A DNA stretch of 64,000 nucleotides from Exophiala sp. HKRS030 (Eukaryota > Ascomycota > Eurotiomycetes > Chaetothyriales > Herpotrichiellaceae): NCBI GenBank assembly GCA_023897205.1, contig JAHWDD010000002.1, forward strand, positions 6,696,001-6,760,000. Reading direction: 5' to 3'. Shown here piece after piece: positions 55,032-64,000 of the stretch. The notes beneath the pieces were generated by a model that was not told the origin of the DNA, ran no database searches, and saw only the letters and a program-made list of their open reading frames with translations. Positions within the stretch are counted from its first letter, which is position 1. Each line of letters starts with the position of its first letter. The position numbers were made by a program, and so were the translations under genes.

Positions 55032-56957
55032 TCACTGCGAGCGGACGAACGTTTCGCGCAGGAATCCATAATTGAGCGCAATTGCATTCCCTTGGCCGTC
55101 AACATCAAAGATAAACTCGTCAAAACTATTACCACCGAGCACAATGGTATCGACAACCAGCCAAGTCGTGCATGGAGCAGTGAATGGTCCTGGTTGAGAC
55201 CCGTCTGACACCCCTGCTGCTGCCCTGAAGCTCACTCTCCGGGTGCCGTTGTTTTCTTTGACATCGTCATGTAGCATCGTGGGATACAGCCTCAAGGATA
55301 TTTCGATGCCGAATAAACCTGCTTTGTACGCGGCATAGGCAGAGCCATTTTGGAAAAGAGGCAGGAGAGCTTCCGTAACGTCGTAGTGAGCCGCTGCAGC
55401 AGACGCAAGGAAAGCAAGAGTGGCAAATAGGTCGCTATCTTCTGGACCAGTAAAGTTGGTGAGATGCAGCCCCGGTAGATGTTGGTCGGTGCTCAATATG
55501 AAAGAATATTGCTTGTCCAAAGACTCGTAGCGTCCAGCATATTTTGCATCAGTCTGTAACCGTGCTGCTTCCTCTAGAGCTGGAAGAAAAGATTCAGTGA
55601 TGATATTTGCCAAAGGGCCGACTACTCCCAGAGATCCAGCGGCATTGACGGTGAAGCCAACATTGTAGTCCGGCACAAGTATCAAGTACGCTGTGTAATA
55701 CCCGAGGGCTCCTGACTTTGTATACAAGTCCACTGTTTTGTAAGGGCTGCTTGGCAGTGTGTACCTGATGATCTCCCACGGCGCACCAACAGATGTGAAG
55801 GGGTCAGAGCTATGTGACACAGGCTTCATCCACCGCCGGGTTTGGGACGGCGTGAGCTGTCGAGACGACAGTACTGCTCGACCGAATTTTGCAAGATCTA
55901 ATGGCGAAGCATAGAGGCCTCCTCCAGGTGTCAAGTCGCCAATCGATACGTTCCAGAAGAAGAGCGTAGGATCTCCTGGGATAACTCCAAGATCGTCAGA
56001 AGGTTTGTCGTAGGACGATCGTGTCATGTTGAGAGCGGAGAAGACCTTTGTCTGCAAAATCTGTGGGAACTCCTGGCCGGTGATTGCTTCTGTTGCAAGT
56101 GCCAGCAGCTCAAAAGCAGCATTGGAATATCCTGGGCTATGGAAAGGAGGGAAAACAGGGTGCTTCTGAGCGAAGCCTTTTACAAACTCTGCAAAGGTTG
56201 TTAGATATCGCATTTCACTCTTTGTGGGATGAACTTACGCTGACGAGTACACAGTGGACTGCCCAGGGGGCCACCACAAGGGGGAAGATTCTGTTGAGGT
56301 ACTTCGGGTAGGCCGACTTCAGTATACGGAATGGGTGATATGGCAATATCACTCGCACCATCTGCTTTATGTCAGAATCAGATTCTCTGAGACAACCGAA
56401 ACTTACTGACATTCAACACCAACACCTCCCATATGGCTCGCCAAAGCCTGCAAAGTAATATCTTCCCAGTCAGTTGATTCAATTGAGCCTCGACTCGTCT
56501 GTTGCTGGAGGAGAGCGGGAATAAAAGTACTGATTGGGTCGTAGAAGTGCTTGAATCCGTCTGCCAAGAGGAGTGCATATACAGTGACCACTTTCGACAA
56601 GGACCCGATGCGGTAGACTGTGTTGCTTGTGACCGTTTTGACTCCGAGGGACGCATTAGTCAAAACCTGAGGTGTTTGATGGAAGGTATAGAATAGTGTC
56701 GAATCGTCATCGGACGTGGAAAATGCGGTCAAAGAGAATGCGGTGGTTTGGTTATCAAGAAGACCAGCAGCTAGCGCATCGAGAATCGCCAAAGTAGTAT
56801 TTCCAGCAGCAGCATTAATCGTTAGATCTTTGGTGAGGTTTGACGGTTTGAGGTAAGTTGGACCCAGGAAAGGGCATGGATACCCTTGAGAGGCAGTGCT
56901 TTGGCACGCAATAGCTACAAAGTAAACCGACAATGCAACGAAGGTGGAGACGATCAT
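55032..56957 (-). CDS. Beta-lactamase-like serine hydrolase, secreted
   Basis: Member of the beta-lactamase/transpeptidase-like (class C) fold found in many fungi as esterase-like or peptidase-like enzymes. Three exons (56957-56407, 56351-56239, 56188-55032) join to 606 residues. The signal peptide is MIVSTFVALSVYFVAIA. Catalytic landmarks: SLSK (Ser119-x-x-Lys122) in YRIGSLSKVV, the second-motif Tyr in SPGYSNAAFELL (Y-x-N) and TKSGALGYY as the third-motif K-S-G. The C-terminal third is a beta-rich domain typical of this fungal group. Intron 2 (50 nt) has GTAAGT, CTAAC and TTTGCAG signals; intron 1 (56352-56406) uses GTAAGT and a less usual GCGAG end. The substrate is unknown; a role in antibiotic resistance should not be assumed. 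Confidence 0.85.
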
Positions 56958-57483
56958 GGTGACAGACTCAGAGCTTTGGCAGGCTTTTTGATTCTTTGAG
57001 TCTGAGTTTTGGGAGGCATTGTACCTTGTTCTATATATATAGTCTTGCCTTTTAACTTCCATTGTCAATCTGGAGGAAGTATTCGGGGCTGGTCCTCAAG
57101 AAAGCGGTCAGCCTATAGTGGTTTCCGATTCCTCGTAAATGCCTAACCTGTTCTGGTATAACGATACCTGTTCAAGGCCCATTGTTGGCCAATCGCTAAA
57201 GGGCACAATGTCGGTTGGCCAGCTTAGCCCACATAATATTACGGTGCAGAAGATATGAAATTGGGCGGCCTAACAACTTCGCAAGCGTTTTCAGCGTTGA
57301 TCTTCCGTAGCATGCAAATTCTCACACACCTCATTATGTCGACAGGTTCGGATGCTTCTTCTTCCCTTTTTCCCCCGAAATTGCCCACATTGTGGCTGAT
57401 GCAATTATTACCATCAAATCGTCCCTGTCAGGCAGTTTCACTCTGCCTACCAGGCATCAGCGAGAGAGCAAGCTAAATTCGGT
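56958..57483. other. Divergent promoter, no gene seen
   Basis: Promoter space between the serine hydrolase (minus) and the Zn2Cys6 regulator (plus). A TATATATATAG tract at ~57031 sits about 75 bp upstream of the hydrolase start and could be its TATA element. Confidence 0.45.
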
Positions 57484-59103
57484 ATGGAGAAGGGGATCAG
57501 ACCTCGTTTCGGAGGGTCGAAAGTGCGCACCGGCTGTGCGACATGCAAGTTTGTGAAGGACATCCCAGATGTCTTGAAGCCTAGCTGACAAACGCACAGA
57601 CTGAGACACGTAAAGTGTGATGAGTCGCGGCCGTTCTGTCACAGATGTGTCAAAAGCAAGCGGATATGCGCAGGCTATGCGAGCCCGGAAAGTGGCCCTC
57701 GAAAAAACCGCAATGTGTTCACTGTCATTCAGTATACGGCGCAAGCTCTGCCACACATGGACTGGCGGGAGAGGAGGTCGATTGACTTCTTCCTGCAACG
57801 CACTGCTCCAGAACTCGAAGGGACATTCACCACCAGGTTGTGGTCTGAATTTCTCCAGCTTGCAATAGATGATGCGAGTCCTATTCGACCAGCGCTTGTG
57901 GCAGTCGCGAGCATGCACGAAAATTATGTCATGAATGATACTGCTCCTTTGTCTCAGGTCAACTACTCGATGGCCCAGTATCATAAAGCAATTCGAGAAG
58001 TGACCAAGCTTGATGCAACAAAACAGGAACATGCTTTCGACATTGCAATTGCTGCCTGCATCTTGTTCTCCTGCATTGAAGGTCTTCGAGGCCATTATCT
58101 ATCTTTGATCAGCCATCTTGCCTCAGGCATTAAGATAATGTCGCAGGTAGGTGTAGAAGCAAGCAACACGAGGTTTTCACACCTCACCCGCGAGATGTTA
58201 CAGCAACTTCTTGTTCGGATCAACGTTCAAGTGATGGCAATAAGTGATGAGTGCCTTTTATCGGACATGTGTTCTCCTCATTTAATGCCCATCCCGGACA
58301 CCTTCAGTTCGGCGAACGATGCGATGTTTGCATTGGAGCAACTGTACTGTGATCTAATGCACTTCAATCAGTCACTGGAGGAGGCCTTGACGGACCCGAG
58401 AATGTGTAGTCTTCAGGAGCAGGTCCTCAGGAAGCAGCACCAGGGATACAAGTCTCAGTACCGTCAGTGGACTAAGTCTTCCACGGCTTTCTTGTGCACC
58501 GAATCCCCATCGTCCTCCCAAGCGTTGGCTCAGGCACTTCCGGAAACCTTAATGCTCACGATTGCAAGCCTTTCGGTCTCCATCTCGCTTGATATGGATA
58601 TTAGCAATTCAGAAATGGACGTCGATCGATTCGAAGACAGGTTCCAAGATATTGTTCTCCTATCTGAAGCAGTGCTTCAGAGAACGCCAGGTGGTGAAGT
58701 AGGCCATAGCCGAAGGGCAAAACTGGAGATCGTGCCTACATTCTCCATGCGATTTGGACTTGTGCCGCATCTCTATTGGACAGCTTCTCGATGTAGAAAT
58801 CCCCAAATCAGGCATCGGGCATTGCACTTGCTTCTTACATGCAATCGCCGGGAAGGACTTTGGGACTCAGTGGTTTGCGGCCGTGTTGCTCAACGCATCA
58901 TCTCTATCGAGGACAAGGCCGCTCTTGCCTGGAAAAAGGAGTTAGATTCAGGAGAGGAATGCATATTGACCTCGTCACTTGATGTGCCGAGTGACTTGAG
59001 AGTTACGGTGTTGTGGGTGAAGTTTAAGGCCGGCAATAAAATGGAGGTCTGCTATTTCAGTCCCTCTGCGGCGACAGAAACAGTGGAGACCCTAGCGCTA
59101 TAA
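57484..59103 (+). CDS. Zn2Cys6 transcription factor
   Basis: Fungal binuclear-cluster regulator of 522 residues. Exon 1 (57484-57548) ends inside the zinc cluster; a 51-nt intron (57549-57599, GTTTGT...GCACAG) joins it to exon 2 (57600-59103). The restored cluster reads GCATCKLRHVKCDESRPFCH then RCVKSKRICAGY, the C-x2-C-x6-C-x6-C-x2-C-x6-C pattern. The rest is a helical region (DIAIAACILFSCIEGLRGHY, LTREMLQQLLVRINVQ) of the kind annotated fungal_trans_2 or aflatoxin-regulator-like C-terminal domains. It is divergent from the beta-lactamase-like gene, with 526 bp between starts, so co-regulation is possible. Splitting of the zinc cluster by an intron is common in these genes. Confidence 0.88.
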
Positions 59104-60476
59104 GGAGAGAACGGAAATGGCATGTGCCGGATGACATGTGCCCAGAGATATGCGACAGATTATCGTCATCGTCCTCGGGTCTAGGCGACCTCCGGTTCGA
59201 ATGTTGTTGATCTTTTGATCTATCAAAGATCTCCGGAATGCCAAGTAGAACTTCCGCACCAACTTAAACCATTTCGCTGGTGTCTATTCAAGATCGGGTT
59301 GAGTCAGTGGAGAAATTCGAACCGATTGAATGAGGGCAGCGGCGACATAAAAATCATTACTGTAGCCTCTGCATTCGCTCAAGCTAATAACATTTGAAGC
59401 AATGGAGAGGGTCGCTACTTACATCAATTTCCGGCCCGAAAGTCTCCCCTCCGCTCTCATAACCATAGCGAGAACAGTCTCTGTAGACTGACTACATTGA
59501 TTCAAGGCATGACAGCAGCGCCAGGGACCGGACGGATGTTCACTAAACAAATCTAAATGTCAAGAAAACTACTTTCGCCAATTCAAGCATAATCCGCGTG
59601 CTGGATTCATGATGTTGTACTACAGGCTTCCGATTTCCGAGCTGGAGGATGAGCAAGGCTCCCTCCTTATCGACGCGGTGGACCCAACCATTCTGTGAGA
59701 GAGGAATTATTCACTCATTGACTCAATGGCCTTGAATCTGCCGCTTCATCCTTGACTTTATCTTCCCAACCAACTTTCAGCTCTTTAATGATGTAGGTTA
59801 ACTCAGACCTTCAGCACGCCACACAACTTCCTGCAGCAACGCCGGATTCCACCATAACCTACATGTCCTGTGACAAGAGCGTGCGATAAATATGGATCTG
59901 AACAGGCTCAGTGACCAAGCCTCTCCATCATGAACCCTAGCTAGAGAGTGGGTATCGTCCCGAGTACGAAGCCAAGTGCGAGATATGTCTTGATAAGGTA
60001 GAACACCTTCCTTTGCAGGCCACGATGATAGATGATCTTGGAGAGCCAGTCATTACTCAGGCGAGCAAGGATACTACTCGTCGAGTTCAACTTCATCACC
60101 GTGTTCTGTCAGGAGCGCGCCAAGCAAGATGCAATTCAACCATTGACCATGCTGATTCCTATCAGTGGAGTGTGATGTGGAGAGCCTGTCCAAGACATCC
60201 TGGCATCGATCTCGCCTCAGTTCAGTCATGCCGAGTCCGCCTCCGCTCTTGGCTGGAACTCCGCTGTTCCAATAGCACAGCGCACTATTCGATCCAAGAT
60301 CTCCAAATTCTCAGCATTGATTTGAAAGCCACCCATGTGCGATAGAGACCTAGTCGAGTCATCCATAAGGCAGACTCGTTCCCCCCCGTCTATCTCCTGG
60401 CCGTTCGATCGACCAGCCTTTGCTTCTGTTTGCCTCTGAACTCAACCACTACTTTCGGAGCTCAACTTCAACAACC
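59104..60476. other. Intergenic upstream of permease, no gene seen
   Basis: Promoter of the purine permease. C/T-rich sequence with a seven-C run sits ~100 bp before its start codon. A 110-codon frame at 60013-60345 lacks features of a protein family. Confidence 0.5.
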
Positions 60477-62362
60477 ATGGGTTTCAACGAATGGCTTCAT
60501 AGTGCAAACCTGGCCGTCGCTCGTTCTCTCGTCGGCCGACGCTTCCGCCTAGAAGGCTCTGGACACCCTAAAGAAAGAAAGGGAACATGCTTCTCCACCG
60601 AAATTCGCGCTGGTGTGGCAACGTTCTTCGCTATGGCCTACATCATCTCGGTCAACTCGACAATCGTTGCACAGTCCGGGGGGACATGTGTTTGCCCACC
60701 TGACAGTCCAGATCTATGCGATAGCGACCCTGATTACATGCTATGCGTCGCAGAAGTTCAACGAGACCTTGTTACTGCTACAGCAGCCATCTCGGCCCTT
60801 GCTAGTTTCGCTATGGGTCTCTTTGCAAACATGCCGATCGCTCTAGCACCTGGTATGGGTCTCAACGCCTACTTTACGTATACCGTCGTTGGATATCATG
60901 GCTCAGGTCTAGTCCCCTATGAAGTAGCCCTCACAGCTGTCTTCGTGGAAGGCTGGGTCTTCGTCGCTCTCACTATCTTTGGTCTACGACAGTGGCTCGC
61001 CCGCGCTATTCCAGCCTCGATCAAACTTGCTACCGGCGTCGGGATTGGGCTTTACCTAACATTAATTGGACTGACCTATAGTGCTGGGATTGGCGTTGTG
61101 ACTGGCGGTACTTCGATTCCTCTAGAGCTTGCAGGTTGCGAGCCCCAGTATAGAGACGAAGTTGGGATTTGCCCTACTGCAAACCGTATGCGTAGTCCGA
61201 CTACATGGATTGGTATTTTCTGTGGCGGCATTCTGACTGTTTTATTAATGATGCTTCGGGTGAAGGGCGCCCTCATCGTTGGCATTCTCCTAGTTAGCAT
61301 CATCTCCTGGCCACGAGGTACTCCAGTATCCTACTTTACTTACACCCCTCTCGGAGACGATATGTTTGATTTTTTCAGGCGAGTTGTCACATTTCATCCG
61401 ATCCGGAATATCCTCGCGGTCCAGCAGTGGAATATCTCTGAATATGGTAGTCAATTCGGCCTTGCATTTATCACATTCCTTTATGTTGATCTTCTAGGTA
61501 AATACTCGTCGGTATTTTATGCTAATATTTGTGTACTAATATTTATATATAGATGCTACTGGTACTCTATATTCGATGGCGCGTTTCTGCGGTGTTATTG
61601 ATGAGCGAACACAAGACTTTGAGGGCTCAGCAGTCGCCTACTGCATTGATGCTATATCAAGCTCGATTGGGTCTCTTATGGGCACACCTCCAGTGGTCGC
61701 ATACATCGAATCCGGTGCAGGGATATCTGAAGGAGGCGCCACTGGCCTTACGGCTATCGTTACTGGTTTCTGCTTTTTTATCGCCATCTTTTTCGCCCCG
61801 ATTTTCGCCTCGATCCCACCTTATGCTACAGGTTGTATCCTAATTATTGTTGGTTCATTGATGTAAGTCTTTTACGATGTGGTGTTCACCTGTTAACGAT
61901 GATAATAATATCTCTTCTAGGGCTAAAGCTGCCACTGATATTAACTGGCGCTATCTTGGAGATGCCATTCCTGCGTTCCTAACTATCGCTATTATGCCAT
62001 TCACATACTCCATTGCTTACGGCCTAATTGCGGGTATTATGTCATATATCACGATTAACACTATCATCTGGCTTCTGGAACTCGCATCAGGTGGCCGCCT
62101 CAAGGTTGCTGATAAGGAGCATAAAGACTTCTGGACTTACAAAATCGAAGGTGGTCTACTCCCTCCGTGGTTGATTAGAGTTTGCAAAGGAAAGAAGGAT
62201 TTCTGGCGCCCGTACGATGACGTCGAGCACAATGAAGCTCCTACTGGCACACATATCGACGGACGCGACGCTCCTACGGGAGAGGAAAAGAGCGGGCAAA
62301 CTCCGGATGTCGACGAATTTGGAAGAGAACGAAGTTCATCTTCTGAGAAGGTCAAAACATAA
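60477..62362 (+). CDS. azgA: Purine permease, AzgA-like (NCS2/NAT-related)
   Basis: Plasma-membrane H+ symporter for adenine, guanine and hypoxanthine by similarity to AzgA. Three exons (60477-61497, 61553-61862, 61921-62362) with introns of 55 nt (GTAAAT...TATATAG) and 58 nt (GTAAGT...TTCTAG) give 590 residues. The cytosolic N-terminus ends in FSTEIRAGVATFFAMAYIIS (TM1), followed by NSTIVAQSGGTC, the conserved ANMPIALAPGMGLNAYFTY (TM3), then SSSIGSLMGTPPVVAYIESG and GISEGGATGLTAIVTGFCF, the substrate-site motifs of this family. A polar C-terminal tail of ~75 residues with KEHKDFW and Ser/Glu/Lys runs may serve in turnover. The ATG at 60477 has a good CAACC context. Confidence 0.9.
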
Positions 62363-62946
62363 GCTGTTTAGAGAGGGTATCCAGGAGCCAACATAGCGTT
62401 TTGATACCTAGACTCAAATGTATAACACGGTTGTGGGAATCGAATGAAGCCTCAGGGGTCTTTCGCGGAACATGAAAGACGACTTCTAACCGACAGCAAA
62501 AACTGTCGAGCGGGCACTTCCAGTGTTTTATAGCAGTCTGAAGTACCCCAGAGATTCTTACGAGGTTCTGGAGAATCCAATATAGGCTACACTTTGCTTT
62601 TATAGGGTCTTTGATAGCCTGCTCTTGTAGTTTGAAGCTACTACAGACTGTATTACTCTTCAAGATTACGTACCACTTTCTTACTGTTTGTCGCCGAACT
62701 TTCATCACTTGACATTGGTCGGCGGAAATTAATATATATCCGCAGCAATGCCGGGTAACGATTGAACAGCTCATATAAAAGGGTAGGTTTATCTCACTAG
62801 TGCCATATAACGCCCTTTGTATCCCCTCCGCACCTGAAATTTGAATGTTAGCGCGCCCCACATCTCGCATCCTGTAATTTCGTTTCTCACCCATTTTTCT
62901 ATGAGGAATAGAGTTGAGATGATGTAATTAATGTCATTGATAGCAC
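62363..62946. other. AT-rich flank left of gap
   Basis: AT-rich sequence. A 180-codon minus-strand frame (62352-62894) is open but matches nothing I know and runs toward the gap. It may be part of a repeat that caused the assembly break. Confidence 0.4.
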
Positions 62947-63046
62947 NNNNNNNNNNNNNNNNNNNNNNNNNNNNNNNNNNNNNNNNNNNNNNNNNNNNNN
63001 NNNNNNNNNNNNNNNNNNNNNNNNNNNNNNNNNNNNNNNNNNNNNN
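62947..63046. other. Assembly gap (100 N)
   Basis: Exactly 100 N bases, the usual placeholder for a scaffold gap of unknown true length. Confidence 0.98.
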
Positions 63047-64000
63047 AAATCTCTCCTGATGCGCAAGAAAATCAATAATCGAGTGCACTAGGTGAGTGCT
63101 TGTTAATATATCGAATATGCGCACTGGCCAGTCGATAGTTCGGTCAATAATTGGTTGATTAGTAAGCACAAGCCAACATTATCTCATGGAATCTAAGTAT
63201 GACTAGCACCATCATTGATCGCCAAATTACGAACACCTTGAACAAAGCTGCGCCTAGTATTACGCTAGAGCTTAGCAGCAAGATCTTCACAATTAATGCA
63301 GGTAACGGAGCTTCGAATAGCCAAATCCAGATTGGTAAATGGGTGCTCCTTCAAAAGCGTATTACGCCAGCCGACGCTTGTGTAGTGGGAGCTCCAGCCC
63401 TAGCAAGGGGTTGGAAGTCACTCATATTACTCGGGATAAGCAGAGTAGGGGCAATACTGGTATGAACGAATTGCAGGACGAAGATGGTGATTTTCAATAT
63501 TCCTACCTACCTAGGTAGAACGTGGTAGAACTAAAAGTCCAATGTCTGGCAATATACTACGGCGTATCACACGGTCTTATGGCGTACCTCGATACGTGCT
63601 CCGTGAGGTCAACGAGATCGTTAACAACCGCTATGGATCTATCGACTTGTCTACAATAGACTGGCTATACCTTTATCTTATCCCTAAGGATCATCAACTA
63701 GTCTTAAGATCACGGCATCATATTGGTATAGCTTGCCTCGTCGTATTTGTGAAATAAGGACGGAGGACGGGCCGAAGATATTCATCAACAACCGCAAAGG
63801 CTAACTACTACTGCCCACCAATATCGAGGACTTTTCTTACTATGCGGTGTCTTACTTAAGGTATCGAATCCACTCGTATGTATGTTCGAGTGTCATCATA
63901 TTCCAGCTTTACGAACCTAACAGCACTATCTTTAGCTCATTAGCCACCTAAAACGTCTCATTACGATCAATGAGCCAAGTTGGCAGCCACCCTGTTGGTC
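63047..64000. other. Flank right of gap, unassigned
   Basis: Two plus-strand frames (63199-63465, 88 codons; 63542-63757, 71 codons) are open. The first contains SITLELSSKIFTINAGN and the second YGVPRYVLREVNEIVNNRYG. I recognise neither family. They could be pieces of one interrupted gene or of a mobile element that also spans the gap. Confidence 0.35.

Noticed and set aside
55032..56957. Antibiotic-resistance beta-lactamase
   Set aside because: The fold motifs are present, but eukaryotic members of this family are mostly esterase- or peptidase-like; resistance cannot be inferred.

Overview
The window is nuclear DNA of a filamentous ascomycete (Pezizomycotina). Most genes have short introns of 44-96 nt with GTRNGT-type donors and CTRAY-type branch points, and the families present are typical of these fungi: a PhyA-type phytase, a DHA1 drug transporter, C2H2 and Zn2Cys6 regulators, a GT90/CAP10 glycosyltransferase, an AzgA-type purine permease, a fungal dynamin-like GTPase and a DUF7924-like protein. 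A 100-N gap near the right end shows this is a draft scaffold. Genus cannot be read from the sequence. Exon joins were worked out by eye from frame, splice signals and family fit.

Layout, left to right. 0-10 kb (all minus): two divergent copies of a secreted-type cysteine protein, a five-exon MFS transporter, and a 676-residue multi-pass membrane protein. 11-18 kb: a YjlB-type cupin, a GH114 glycosidase, a 2-kb stretch rich in TTAG/TAGG words, an SDR oxidoreductase, and a hypothetical gene. 19-31 kb: a BTB-like gene, a phytase, an AT-rich decayed block, a C2H2 gene divergent from a dynamin-like GTPase, an ankyrin pseudogene with RIP-like changes, and a GT90 gene. 32-38 kb: a YdeI/OmdA-like gene, a Gly-rich helical protein, an amidohydrolase and an apparently intracellular GH43. 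38-50 kb: a C2H2/fungal_trans regulator, an FAD monooxygenase, a 116-residue orphan, an epoxide hydrolase, a Thr-rich secreted protein and a Gfo/Idh/MocA oxidoreductase. 51-64 kb: a DUF7924-like protein, a beta-lactamase-like hydrolase, a Zn2Cys6 regulator, a purine permease and the gap.

The clearest unexpected signal is structural. Five genes (GH114, C2H2, GT90, YdeI-like, epoxide hydrolase) each break reading frame exactly once. Every break is consistent with loss of one base, and four of the five lie at or beside short G/C runs. This looks like homopolymer undercalling in the assembly unless reads prove otherwise, and it would fool gene predictors. The regulator, monooxygenase and epoxide hydrolase between 38 and 46 kb could form a small aromatic or epoxide catabolic neighbourhood, but this is only an inference. 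I did not find a convincing new multi-gene system. The best candidates for new biology are the cysteine-protein pair at the left end and the DUF7924-like protein, which carries a nuclease-like E-x-K motif.
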